From Arachis hypogaea (lineage: Eukaryota; Streptophyta; Magnoliopsida; Fabales; Fabaceae): a stretch of 64,000 bases of DNA. Below, piece after piece: positions 1-12,702 of this stretch. Location of the stretch: assembly GCF_003086295.3 (NCBI RefSeq), contig NC_092048.1:75044290-75108289 (forward strand), in the 5' to 3' direction. The notes beneath the pieces were generated by a model. That model was not told the DNA's origin, ran no database searches, and saw nothing but the letters and a program-made list of their open reading frames with translations. Both the position numbers and the translations under genes were made by a program. Position 1 is the stretch's first letter; every line of letters begins with the position of its first letter.

Positions 1-1668
1 CTGTCTCATGAGCAATAAGAGCACCATCATGTATTTTGCAGCCCTTCACAAACGCAGACTGAGTCTCCCCTACTAGGTGTGGCATCACTAATGCATTCTT
101 CTTACCAGCACTTTGGATATTACCTTATAAACGCAGCCAACCATACTAATCGGTCTAAGGTCTTTAATTTCCTTAGACCCCACAAATTTTGGAGCTAGTG
201 CCACCCAAGTAACATTAGCATCTATTGGTAGCTTTGCATTCTGGAAAAAACCCAACACAGCTGCAGTAAACTCCTGACTAAGCTCACCCCAACATTTCTT
301 TATGAAGTTCATATTATAACCATCACTACCTGGAGCTTTACTAGACTCACAATCCCAGACTGCCTCTTGAACTTCCTCAGATGATGGCATTTCCTCTAGC
401 ACTGCTGCCTCTTCGTGATCAATCTGCTTAACCAGCCCATCACGAATCCCAATCACAGGAGCATACTCTTGCCTATACAGTTCTTTATACAAACTCGTGA
501 TTGCAGTCTTTGTTCGGGCCTGATTCTGCACCACTCTTCCATTAATCACTAGAGACTCAATCCTATTGTTCCTCCTTTTCGCCGATGCTAGGTTATGGAA
601 GTACCTAGTGTTCTTATCCATATCTCTAGCATGTTGGGATCGGGACATTTGCTTCCAATGAATTTCTTTTCTGACATACCACTTCGCACAGCACGTCACC
701 AGAGCCTTTCGTCTAGCTTCCATTGTTCCGTCATAACTACCAGTACTAACCATATCATCAATCTTCTTAATCTCATCCTCAAATTTCTTGATTCTGCTGT
801 CCATGTCCCCAAAATTATCCTTATGCCAACTCCTTAGCGGAACTGTCAAAGCCTTCAACTTGTTTGTGAACATATCATCTCCCAAGTTCTTCCACTCATC
901 CTTTACCAGCTTCAGAAATCCTTCATGTGTAAACCAGGAGTCCAAAGTACGAAAAGGTCTCGGACCCGCCCAGAGCCTAGAATCTTCTAATATCAATGGA
1001 CAATGATCAGATAGGCCTCTAGGGCCTCCTTTCAAGTGAGTATCTGGGAACTCCTCAAGCCACTCCAAAATGACCAAGATCCTGTCAATGCGGCTACAAG
1101 AATGACCTCGAAACCATGTAAATTTCCGATCGGTTAACGGTAAATCAACTAGCTGTAAATCTTGCACCCATTCCTTAAAATCCTCCGCAGATGCCGGTAG
1201 ACTAACAGCTCCTTTCCTTTCCTCCAACCGTATTATCTCGTTAAAGTCTCCCATGAAACAAAACGGAACCTGAGTTAAACCCACAATGTAGCTTAATTCC
1301 TCCTACATCACCAACTTCTCACTCCGAACATGTGCACCATACACCAAGCAGAAATCACATTTAAAATTATTTTTTGTCAATAAGCCTTCAACGCACAACC
1401 AACCATCCCCTTTATAACAGTTCGATTGTTTAAACAATAAATTATCCCACATTAACAATAAATCGCCAGAGGCACCAACGGATTCCATAAATTCCCAATC
1501 CACCGTATCACAACCCCACAAGCGTGCTACATCAAACTTAGTAACCATCTCTCTCTTAGTTTCAATCAAACCTAACATATTTAATCTGTACTTTTTCTTC
1601 AACTCTTTCACCATACTCAACTTTTCATACCCTCCTAGGCCTCTAATATTCCAACAACTATAAATCAT
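1..1668 (-). pseudogene. LINE ORF2 fragment: endonuclease plus N-terminal RT
   Basis: The reading starts at the ATG at 1668 and shows the endonuclease signatures WNIRGLG near the N-terminus, then GDFNEI and LSDHCPLI, followed by a linker and the first RT block with SKAPGSDGYN and DLRPISMVG. In the family this protein nicks target DNA and primes reverse transcription there. A single in-frame TAG at 1303-1305, just before the GDFN block, splits the endonuclease; the two halves share one frame, so it is a point mutation, probably from a TGG tryptophan codon. A second break, a frameshift, lies at about 85-92, after which RT-like coding continues in another frame to the edge. The catalytic RT motif is not in the window. 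Confidence 0.88.
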
Positions 1669-4110
1669 TTTAAAAAATTTCTACACACCTTGTTATGTTG
1701 TTTGGGCCTGCTCCTCCTAGCTTTCTCCTTTTGTTTTGCCATCTTCCTTTTTGCTGCCAAAGCTTCATTTTGACTTTGTAGAATCGCCATAATATCTTCT
1801 TCATCGTCATAAAAAACCGCACCTGACTCTACTGCTAACTTCCATGTTTCCTTATTATCCACTAACTGTCTTTCGTGCGTATCCGTCAGGTCAGCATCTG
1901 GTTTTGCGCTTTCAATTTCTGTCTCGAATCCAGAACCCTCTGTAACCCGTTCATTCTCGTTGTCCTGACCTGCCCCTTCTTCTTTACCTTCTATCTCTGC
2001 CAAGGCGTTCACCTTTTCCTGACCCAGTATGTGTTGATCACCACAATTAACACGGCCGCTTGCTTCACCGCCGGACCCCTCCCCTTCCGGTTCATCATCC
2101 AAAACTCCCATCATGTCACGTGCCACCGTGCTTGCTACTGGACCGTTGCAAAGAACCGGAGGTTGGCTTCGTTCCTCCACTCTCTCGCCCGCTCGACATT
2201 CCGCACCCCTCCTTGACGCACAGAGATCTGAGTCACCTGCACTAAGCATAGCCAGGTTCTCCAATGAATCAGCCGCACAAAGATTCAGCTGCATTGCTTT
2301 GCTCGCACCTGCACAAGGATCAGCCACATCGCGTTGATCGCAGATTGCGACCCTCGAATGAATCTGCTGTTGCTTCCCCGGCCCAGATCTGTTGGATCAT
2401 GTCCGACCCGGCCCATGTCGCGCTGATCCGCAGCAGCAAGGCGCTTTGCCTGAGACGCTAGCTCGCATGTGACCCTACAGAGTGCATTGCTCATGCGTGT
2501 GGATCCCACCTTGTAGCTCATCAAGCCCACTTTCTTCCACAGGCCCTTTAGTTATATGGCCCAATAGTTGTTGCGTTTTGTTGCATATTTCATGGGCCTC
2601 CCTCCTTTGTAATTTCCCATACGTCTCATCCCTACCGTTCCCTTGTATCTTCAATTGTTTGCCTCCACTTCCTTTGTCAAAGCACACCTCTGACACAGTC
2701 CTCTCTGATTCACATTCTAAACAAACATCAAATCCCCCAAAATAAGCCTTCTCATTAATTTCATTAATTTTGCATGGATCGGTTATCCTTTGCCTCTGCA
2801 ATACCATTAAATTATCTTGATTGCATTCATTCAAAAAAATGTCTGTAATGACCGTTGTACCCTTATTTTCACCATCGTCATTGACTCGTGTCCTAATTAG
2901 GTCAGCCGTCGGATCCGAAACCACCGCCGTCGATCCCATTCAGCCGGAATGTGAGCTAACATTTTCACATATCGACTTTGCGCTTGCATCTTCCTGAAAG
3001 CATTCGTCTCCATATATTTCCCGTCCTATTTCCTTTACAAATACATCAAATCCACTGGTGCCAACTGTGATATGAATCCATTCCTTAATCACATCAAAGA
3101 CACATGTATCGATTAACACTCGACCAGCACTGAAAGATAAAGCAGACTTCGTCACATCATCACACTTCACTACTTCTTCCCAGAAGCCGCCGATTGTATT
3201 GAATGTCTCAACTGACCAAACATGTAAAGGCACTCCATGACATTCTAACCAAACTCTTCTAGTCTCACTACGTTCATATTCCTCCCATCTCCAGACATTG
3301 TAAAAGAATTGTAAGAAACTATTCATTTTGAAGGTAAACGCTTCCTCCGCATTCTTCACAGAATCGAACACTAGTAGGGCTTTGTAAGCTCCAAGCTCTC
3401 TGACTTCAACAACCTGAGGAAAATTCTTAACAATGGCTCTCCGTAGCAATTTGAAGTCAATGGATTTTGTCGTTCCGCCTACTAAGCTTCTCAACAGCCA
3501 ATCAAAATTCTCTTTTGCTACTGGCACTTCAACCTTTTTTGTCCAACCATTTCCCTGGGTGTCCTTAACAGGTGTTACCTTCTTAGTTTCTTCCACTCTT
3601 GTAGAACTTTCACCCTTCTGAAGTTGCCTACTCTCCACTTCAGTTCTTGCAAGGTCTCCCTTACGTACCCCGATGTTCTCCTCTCCCGTAGCCCTTCTGT
3701 ACTTGGCCTCACCTACATAAATAATCTTCCCCCTGATTCTTATATAATTCATTTCAGTTATGGCCTTCATCGCTCCTCCTTTTGTCGTATATCATATAAA
3801 CGCAAACATGTACACAATTCGATTTTTCCGCTTCCGAGCCAAATAGATGTCATTGATTCGTCCTGTCCAATGAAAAAGGTGAAATAATTCCTTCTTTGAA
3901 ATATCATTCGGCAGATTGTTAACAAAAACAGAAAAAGACACGTTTTCCAAACGTTGATGCTCTTCTCGATTCCAAATCCTAGGATCTCTTTTCTGTAAAT
4001 TTCTAGTTCTACCCCACTCAGTGTTTCCCCTCCATTTATTCCTTGGTGCTGAAAATGTTGGAATTAATTCCAAAATTTTAAGAACCACAATGGTAGAGCG
4101 GTAACAAGGA
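1..4110 (-). mobile_element. L1-type LINE, decayed, cut by window edge
   Basis: Two successive coding blocks lie on the minus strand in the order of a plant L1-type non-LTR retrotransposon: an ORF1 with an RNA-recognition motif and a DUF4283-like part, then an ORF2 with an apurinic-type endonuclease and the beginning of reverse transcriptase. The copy runs off the left edge, so most RT, the 3' end and the poly(A) tail are outside the window. Several in-frame stops and one frameshift show it is dead. The 5' boundary is not sharp; homology to the ORF1 N-terminus fades at about 4050-4110, and no target-site duplication can be tested because the other end is missing. Confidence 0.88.
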
Positions 4111-4154
4111 AGCAGTATAACCGAGTGATCCTCTATACATATTATTGCAAGCAA
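1665..4154 (-). pseudogene. LINE ORF1: RRM and DUF4283-like RNA-binding protein
   Basis: One continuous minus-strand frame runs from 4154 to the stop at 1665. It first encodes an RRM (RNP2-like VFVNNLP, a basic stretch, then the RNP1 region), next a linker and a DUF4283-like domain (about 3000-3480, rich in aromatic residues, with WLECHGVPLHVW), then a long acidic tail ending in a basic stretch. Such proteins bind element RNA. In-frame stops occur at 3792-3794 (inside RNP1, fitting CGA to TGA), 2940-2942, 2475-2477 and 2397-2399, and no frameshift is needed, so decay was by substitution. The terminal TGA overlaps the ORF2 start as ATGA at 1665-1668. Confidence 0.8.
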
Positions 4155-5185
4155 AACAGCTCAAAAAAATCTATGGTGGTAATAATGATGGTAATAATGA
4201 TTGTATGTCTAGCTCAAAAATTGATGAATTTTCCTTTTCGTTTTGGTTTGGATAACGATAAAATTAGGTGGGGGTGGGGGGGAGGGGGTCTGGTGGTAGT
4301 GGTAGTGGTAGTGGTGTTAAAGGTTAGGAATTGGAGATGGGATAAGTTAAGTTAAAATGGATAATTTAAAAATTTTCACTAATTTTTTATGATTTAAATA
4401 ATTTTGTTAACAAAAATTTATTTTTTATAAATACAAAAATCAATTTATTTTTATGTAGATAAATTTATCAACGTTTTTAACATTTGTGATCAGAAATAAT
4501 AGTTTACTTTAAAAAAATTTTTCGGGCACATATCATAATACTAAATACCCGATAATATGCTTTTTCAACAAATTTAAAGAGAAATTAATATAATTTGTCC
4601 AAAAATAAGTACAAAGAAAAATAATTGAAAAACCAAGTAAAATAAAGAATTTAAAAGTACAAGGTGGTTGTCGCACGAAAAGTCCAGCGTACTCACACAA
4701 AATGACACACAAAGGCATGGAGGAAAAGATCCAAAAACCGAATAAAACCAAATACTACTAATAACGTTCATATCTCTCATTCTACACACATTTTTCTTTC
4801 TTAATTATTATTCTTATTATTATTTCTCTCTGCTAAATAAATAAAACGTTCATATTCACAGAACCCAAGAAGGTTTTTGCACTTTTCAGGCTTTTTCCTT
4901 CAACTGCTAACTCCAGCTATTAATATTCCAACACACTCTTTCTCTTCAAAACTTGGAACAAGAAAACGCAGTGTGTTATTCACTTTCTTATTATTTTATC
5001 AAACATATAACCTCAAAAACAAAGCACAAAACACACACTGCTTTGTTTGGGGTTCTTGATTTTTGATTCCTTCATTCATTGTGGGGTAAATTCTTGAACT
5101 ACTTCAGAATGAAGAGGGTTTGTTCATAACTGAGGAGCTGAATCTGGGGTTTCCAGTTTGTGATCTTTGTTGAGCTAGAACTGAG
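4155..5185 (+). other. Upstream region of the protease gene
   Basis: No gene is seen in this 1 kb. It holds a short G-rich run followed by GGTAGT repeats (about 4265-4320), AT-rich DNA to about 4860, and then a pyrimidine-rich stretch leading into the protease start codon. The last 300 bases look like a 5' untranslated leader by position and composition. I cannot place a transcription start. Confidence 0.5.
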
Positions 5186-8100
5186 ATGGGGAGCTTTGAT
5201 TTGAAGCATTTAATGCTATTGTTTTGGTTTGTGTTGGTTGTGCCTCATTGTTTGTGTGAAGAAGATGATTCTGATGATTCAAGTAGTGCTGTTTACATTG
5301 TTTCTCTAAGAAATTCTCCTGCTTCTCATTACTATGGTGAGTTGAGAGAAATGAGTAGTAATGGCTTCCAAGTAAAAAGTGGTGGTGGTGGTGGTGGTGC
5401 TTCTTCTGGAAGAATTCAGTTTCACAAACCAAGGTACCTTTCATTTTCTCTAATTTTAATTAAAGATGAAAAAAGTTTTTTTCTTTTTTTGGTGTGTCTC
5501 AAATCATTGACCCTTCTTGTGGAAGCTTTGTAATTTTTTGCTATGATCTACAAATAATGGAAAATAGATTCCAATGTATCATTATATTTAATTGATTGTA
5601 TTCTCAATTGTCGTTACTTTGCATCATTCTTCTTATATGTTGCATTAATTTGATACATGCGGTCTTTCAATTTTTCTTGTTTTCCTTTTTTGTATTTTCC
5701 AAGATATGGCAATGCTACAAAGACAAATAAGAGATATGGCTCTTACGTTGCTCAAGTTCATGATTCTTTGTTGAAGAAAGTGTTAAAAGGAGAGAAATAT
5801 CTAAAGGTCTATAGCTACCACTATCTGATAGATGGATTTGCTGTGCTGGTTACTCAACAACAGGTATGATATTGGTTTTCACTTTTCAGCATCATGATTG
5901 TAAAGAAATTTGAGTCTCTCTTCAGTTACATATGTTTTACTTCATGATTACTTGAATACTTGTTTATTGTTTGTTTCTATCTAGGGTTTGATTCGGTTCC
6001 TTAACTTCTGTAATTGCATAAATTGTAAAGGCAGAGAAATTGGCTCGGAGTAGTGAAGTGTCGAATGTGGTTTTGGACTTTTCTGTAAGAACTGCAACTA
6101 CTCATACGCCACAGTTTTTGGGTCTGCCGCAAGGAGCATGGTCTCAAGAAGGTGGGTTTGAAGGAGCCGGAGAAGGAGTGGTTATTGGTTTTGTTGATAC
6201 CGGCATAGATCCAACACACCCGAGTTTCGCTGATAACAAATCTGAACATGCTTATCCTGTTCCTGCTCATTTTAATGGCATCTGTGAGGTCACACGAGAT
6301 TTTCCATCCGGATCTTGCAATAGGAAGCTTGTTGGAGCCCGGCATTTCGCTGCGTCTGCTATAACCAGAGGAATATTTAATTCAACACAGGACTATGCTT
6401 CTCCATTCGACGGAGATGGCCATGGCACGTGAGTTTTTTGGATTTTACAAATGAGTGTTATGTTTCATTGTTGTTTACCATGATTAGCTACTCATCCATC
6501 CACTTATTAATGGGATGCTTTATAGAGTTTTGTTTACCTTGGTTATGTCTTTGAAAATTTCTGTCTTTTACTTGACTTTTTGATGAATCTTATCTCAATT
6601 CTAATTATCTGAATTTTGTACTCATTTAAACCATCACTTCAAATAGATGGCCCCGTCCACGGGCCACAGTTGCGAATTTCACTTCTCTTTTCTTTAAATT
6701 ATGATTCTGATGCATGTCTAATACACAGGCATACAGCAGCTGTTGCAGCAGGGAACCATGGGATTCCGGTGATTGTTGCTGGGCATCACTTTGGGAATGC
6801 TAGCGGGATGGCTCCTCGTTCACAGTAAATAATCTGCACACATATCTATGTTTCTTTGCCTTTCTTCGGTTGGTGTTATTATAGTTACTTTTACACTGGT
6901 AGTATTGCATCTACTGTTACGTGTTGGAATCACGGAGTTGTGTTATCATTCTGCTTCATCGCATCTTTAAACCGGCACTGTGATAATTATTTTGAGCTGT
7001 AGTAGTTCGCTATAGTCTGCTTGAAGTTACAAATGGTCAAACATCCGATGATGTTTAACCAAAGAAAGTATATGCTTTCTTTTATGAACCTTGTTTTCCC
7101 ATTGCCTCAAATGGCATGAAAGACCACTGACCACCAGACGAGCTAGTAAACTTTTGTATAATGCGAAATGAGTTTTTGTTGGCATATATTGTGTCAAGTC
7201 TGCAATAGGTTAAATATAGAACTCAACATGGGGGGATAGCGGTTCTCATATTATTTGATAGATTTTACAGCTTTTTCTAGAGAGAGAAAAGAGAGTAACA
7301 CAGTGCAGTGCCACTGTGTCGGATATCAGTCTTTACAATGATGTATGGACATTGGAACTGTGTAGAATTGAAGAAAGTCATGATTGTTGATTAGGAAAGA
7401 AACTTATAGCTTCCATAATAAGAGAGAAGATATACAAAAGGGGGATCCAGTTAATGCTTGGATAATGGAAACCGTATAGAGAATATTAAGAGAAAGCTGT
7501 CTTCTTTTGCTGGCATTGAGATGCTAAACTGTGCCTGAAACTGTGTACTTGACTGGATTAAATTTGTGACTATTGACGTATCTGTGTTTAAAATATAGGA
7601 CCATATATTTATTACTTGTCAAGAATTGTGATTCTTTGTATTAAGCTGGGGGTATTCGAATTTAAAGCTTGCTTAGAGTCATTAGTATGCTGAATAACTA
7701 GCATAAGGATCCTCCGTGATCTTGAAGAATTTGAGCCTTTTAATAGGATTGTCCATGCGATTTTCAGAATGGAAAAGAAGTCATTTATCTTGTAAAAGTG
7801 CCTATTTACCACCTAAAAACTGAGTTAAAAATGCTCAATTATAGGGCTGAGTTTCCAAACTGAATTGATATCTGTCTAAGGATGTGGATTCCTCCCATTT
7901 CTTCCAGTTTATTGATTGTGGCTTGCAGAATGTGTTACCTCCATAATGTTTATCCTTGTGTACCTTTTTCATTATTTTGATGCTAAACTGGTCAAGTCCT
8001 TTTCAACGTTATTTTTTTTGAGAGGTGATAGAAAAACTATGGAAGCAGTACATCTATTCCAGTTTGGATTTCTAGTTATTTTATGTTAGCTTCATTAGCT

Positions 8101-11100
8101 TCTTATTTTATTATGAAATGCTTATGAAAATGTGTTGCCTTTCATCAATCTCCCACAGCATTGCTGTTTACAAGGCATTGTACAAGAGCTTTGGAGGATT
8201 CGCTGCAGATGTTGTGGCAGCTATAGACCAGGTACGTCAATATATTGTTTTGCATAGAATATGTTACACTGGTATTTATTTTAATGGAAATACAGAAATA
8301 CAATAGAACAGTAAAAGATAATAGAGGAATTTCGAGAGTCCTCTACTCTCCTAGCCTAGGCCTTTCCAAATCTTTCCTATCTCTCACACTAATCAGCTCC
8401 TCCTTTTATTACCTTCCCTCAAATTAATTATCATAATTAGCATTCAACTCCTACGATTACGCCTCCCTGATTCTCTTATCCGACTAATTCAATCATTAAT
8501 TATTGTCACTTATGATTACACATTTCTCCTGCCCTATTATTCCTCCCTTTTCTTTATTGCTTCTTCTAGAATAATGATAAGGTAAAGGGATTATTTTCTT
8601 CCCTTTTTTGGCTGCCTTTGCTGCTGACTCAGCATTCTCTCTCTCTCCAGGGTATGTAACAGAATATATGACAATTTTACTTTTCTCCATTGTGTTTGAC
8701 ATGGATTTAACATGATTACCTGATAAAATATATAAATCTTGAATATATTTCCGAGCAAATGTTTGTTAATCCAATGTCATTTTCTTTTCATTTTATTTCA
8801 TGGCAGTTTCTTTGAGATGATAGTGATATTGATATGTAGCAATGATTCCATTTCGTGTTGCTTTCGGAATCTATTGATGTAAATCTCTTCCAGTGTTTCA
8901 CTTCTGGCAAGGCTTTAGCATGGTTGATTGTTTTGCAGGCAGCTCAGGATGGGGTTGACATAATTAGCTTATCAATCACTCCGAATAGACGTCCTCCGGG
9001 CGTTGCAACTTTCTTCAATCCAATAGATATGGCATTGCTGTCAGCTGTAAAGGCCGGTATTTTTGTAGTGCAAGCTGCAGGAAATACAGGACCTTCACCG
9101 ACAAGTGTTTCCTCCTTCAGTCCATGGATCTTTACTGTTGGTGCTGCCTCTCATGACCGGATTTATAGCAACTCCATGTTTCTTGGAAATAATGTGACCA
9201 TACCTGGTGTTGGACTTGCGCGTAAGTTACTCTTTCTCTCTACACATGAACTATTTTTAGAAACATGCCAGGAGAGTAATGTAATGCACTTTTACTTATT
9301 CGGCCGCGTCTTTCGCTTCTCGGAGAATCAAAAACTGATAAGATTCAGGAAGTGAATTTCGCATTTAATCGTTAATTTATAAATTATGGGTAGATGGGTA
9401 CCTTAGGAGAGTAAAATGTTGCCGGAAACTAATCAATCTCTATACAAAACACAATTATCTGCAGAAGTTTAGTAGCTCTACTATTATATTCTTTTTTCTT
9501 CTATTGTTCATTGGATTAAATACCATAAGATTTTGTCCTTCACCCCAGAACATGTACCAAAAATACAAGAAATACAATTCAAGATTTGCATTTCACTTAA
9601 TACAATTTTGATGATCAGTTTTTTGTTGTTTTCAAGGATTTTTTGCTCACTAATGTTGTGTTGCATCGACCCTTCATGAGTTATAACATGTTTTTTCACT
9701 TTACTTTTATTATGCCGTTCAGCTGGCACAAGTGTAGGCAAACTTTATACACTGGTTCATGCACACCATGCTTTGAACAATGATACTGCTGACCCTGATG
9801 ATATGTATGTCAATGAGTGCCAAGATGCGAGCAAGTTCAGTAAGGATTTGGTCCGGGGGAACCTCTTAATGTGCAGCTATTCAATCCGATTTGTGCTGGG
9901 GCTTTCCACCATCAAACAGACCTTGGGAATGGCCAAGAATCTTAGTGCAGCTGGAGTTGTTTTCTATATAGATCCTTTTGTGATTGGTTATCAGATTAAC
10001 CCAGTTCCAATGAAAATGCCTGGCATAATAATTGCATCCACAAATGATTCTAAGGTGTGCATTCTTTGTGTTCCCCCTTTGTATTGCAATTTGATTTCTT
10101 GGGCTTGTGAAGATTGATTTGACTATTTTAGTTTTATTTTGAAATGGGCAGATTTTGATGCAATACTACAACTCTTCACTAGAAGTTGATGCAGTCTCAA
10201 AGAAAGTTAATAAATTTGGCGCAGTTGCGAGTATCTGTGGCGGACTAAAAGCGAACTACAGTAATGCTGCTCCGAAGGTCATGTACTACTCTGCCAGAGG
10301 ACCGGATCCAGAAGACACTCTTCCACATGAAGCGGACATCTTGAAGCCAAACTTGTTAGCTCCTGGAAATCTTATATGGGCTGCTTGGAGTTCTCTTGGC
10401 ACCGACTCTGTTGAATTTCAAGGTCAATACATAAAAATCCTTTACACATGAATAAAAGAAATAGTCTAGTTTAAAGTTTTTCGGTACCTATCATAAGCAT
10501 AATATCTTTTTAAGTAATAATTTGTCTCTTTTGCATTACAAATAGGTGAGAATTTCGCAATTATGTCAGGCACAAGCATGGCTGCACCTCATGTTGCTGG
10601 TCTTGCTGCCCTAGTTAGACAAAAATTCCCAAATTTCAGCCCTACAGCCGTTGCATCTGCACTTTCCACAACTGCTTCTCAGCATGATAAGAATGGTGGG
10701 CCAATAATGGCTCAGCGATCGTATGCCTCGGCAGATCTAAACCTATCTCCAGCAACTCCTTTTGACATGGGAAGTGGTTTTCTGAATGCAACTGGAGCAT
10801 TAAATCCCGGTTTGATTTTTTATTCCAGTAAGTGACTACGGGAATCTTTTATTCATAATATTTCAATAGTTGTTCTCATGTCTCAATGTATTGAAATGGT
10901 ATGAAAATAAGCTATGATTGTTTTGTTGGTTAGATAGCTATCATAAGTGATAACATGATAAAGTTGGAGTCAGAAATTTTGCACTATACCTATACGTAAT
11001 AATCATTCAAGTGTCACTTTTATTTTTCATGATTGAGGGAATGCCCAATTTGGTCTTTGAAATTCTCAACTCTCATCAAAATAGTCCCTCTGACTTTTGG

Positions 11101-12083
11101 AAATGACCAAATTGGTCTCTGAATTTACAATTGTATATCTCCATTCGGTCCCAATTCAGCTGCCGTTAGCAGCATGGAGCATTACTTTGTCAGCATGGCA
11201 TTCCCAATGGTAACGTAACATGGTTAAGACTTCAGTATGATAAAATAGGTGCCCCATGGTGGTCAATTGAACTCATTTTAGTGCCCCAATTAACCAAAAT
11301 GAGTCCAATAAACTAATTTAGAAAACTTGTTGATCATATTGAAGTCTTTAACCACATCACCTTACTATTGATCATATTGAAGTCTTTATTGATCATATTA
11401 GGGATGAACGAAGATTCATGATTTGTAAATTCAAGGACTAAGTTTGGTCATTTCTGAAAGTCAGAGACTGTTTTTATGAGCCTTGTGCATTTCAGGGACT
11501 AAATTACCTTATTATTATTAGTGTCATATGGTTAAAGATAAATTGTCTCAGCAGCAAGTTGGTGTTGACTTAGAGACTGGTAAATTAACTAATAGTAAGC
11601 CTGAGCAACCTTTAGATGTTGGAGTTCAATATAAATGTTCCTTTCTTCGTAGGTTATGATGATTACATGGCATTCTTGTGTGGCATCAATGGTTCAGTTC
11701 CTGTGGTATTAAACTACACTGGTCAGAACTGCTGGTCCTATAACTCTACTGTATACGGCGCTGATCTGAACTTGCCCTCAATCACCATTTCGAAGCTGAA
11801 CCAATCAAGAGTGGTGCAGAGGACAGTCCAAAACGTTGCTGGAAATGAGACCTACAGTGTCGGTTGGAGCGCACCTTACGGGGTATCAGTGAGTGTATCT
11901 CCAACACACTTCACCATTGCCGGTGGCGAGAAGCAAGTCTTGTCTGTGCTCATGAACGCAACCGCCAACAGTTCAGTTGCAAGCTTTGGGAGGATTGGCC
12001 TCTTTGGTGATCAAGGTCATGTCCTAAGCATTCCCCTTTCAGTCATTGTTAAAATCTCAAGTAACAACAACACAGTGAGCTAA
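5186..12083 (+). CDS. Subtilisin-like serine protease, SBT2 group (10 exons)
   Basis: A secreted plant subtilase (family S8A). By eye the exons are 5186-5433, 5704-5863, 6031-6428, 6729-6824, 8159-8231, 8939-9221, 9723-10054, 10152-10422, 10546-10827 and 11653-12083; all junctions are GT-AG, the phases agree, and they give 2574 nt (857 residues and TAA). Features in order: signal peptide about 1-24, a Gly6 run at 66-71, I9 prodomain to about 160, catalytic Asp192 (FVDTGID), His267 (DGHGTHT), oxyanion Asn374 (AAGNTGP), PA-type insert about 445-560, catalytic Ser631 (SGTSMAAPH), and an Fn3-like C-terminus from about 760. Length and many introns fit the SBT2 clade rather than the mostly intronless SBT1. 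The whole triad is present, so it is probably functional and exported to the cell wall; substrates are unknown. The nearest Arabidopsis match is probably SBT2.1-2.3, but I give no symbol. Confidence 0.93.
6825..8938 (+). other. Introns 4 and 5 of the protease gene
   Basis: Two large introns (6825-8158 and 8232-8938) surround the small 73-bp exon 5. I see no coding potential. A C/T-rich block at about 8330-8650 in intron 5 looks unlike the surrounding AT-rich intron and may be a fragment of an old insertion, but I found no terminal repeats. Confidence 0.5.
11036..11512. repeat. Foldback (MITE-like) element in intron 9
   Basis: The left 95 bases (about 11041-11135) and the right 95 bases (about 11415-11512) are imperfect inverted copies of each other. 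Both carry words of the type TTTGGTC and AAATGACCAAA, and both end inward with GAATTTACAA. The middle is short, AT-rich and contains a 20-base direct repeat around 11331 and 11376. Long terminal inverted repeats with a non-coding centre fit a MITE or a Mutator-like foldback element. Exact ends and target duplication are not clear. It lies between exons 9 and 10 of the protease, whose splice sites are untouched. Confidence 0.65.
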
Positions 12084-12702
12084 CGTTGGAATTGGGATAG
12101 CATTTTCTTGTTTTGAGTAAACTGATTTTGATTTTTGGCTTTTGTTTTTCCCATTTTAATCTGTATTTAATTGCTTGTGTACCAAGATGATTAACTAATT
12201 TTTTCATTCATTATCATGTAAATTAGTTGAGGGGTTCTCCTTGTAAAGTAAATAGATATGATCGGTACCTGATTTCTAGTTCCTTGATACTTCTTTACTC
12301 TCTACCAGCTCAATGATTATTAAATAATAAAATATACTTGATAACTTATGCTGACTTTACTCTCGGACTCACTTACACGCTACAATGCCACCTCCTAATG
12401 TTTTAGAACATTTTTCAATTTTATATGTCCACATTTCCATTTCATATTCTTTTTAATTTGCATGAAGAAAGTGAAAGCTATAATTTTACTTTTGAAACAA
12501 GCAAAGAGACGCTAGGATTAATGAAACATTGTGCATGTTTTTCTTGGAGATGAGTAAAGGTATTCACTGTGGAACATCATACAAGAATTTTTCCTATATA
12601 ACATACCATGCTGATAAGTATAATAAAAAATGCTTCTGTTCCTATTCTGCTTACTATTATCATTCTTATATGGATTTAACTACACAATTAAAAAAAAAAA
12701 CT
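12084..12702 (+). other. 3' flank of the protease gene
   Basis: The first 200-250 bases are T-rich and probably the 3' untranslated region, with an AATAAA-like cluster near 12320. The remainder is AT-rich and I see no gene. The RTE LINE insertion begins about 620 bases past the stop codon. Confidence 0.5.

Noticed and set aside
2060..2461. Plus-strand open frames opposite LINE ORF1
   Set aside because: Shadows of the minus-strand coding sequence with no domain of their own.
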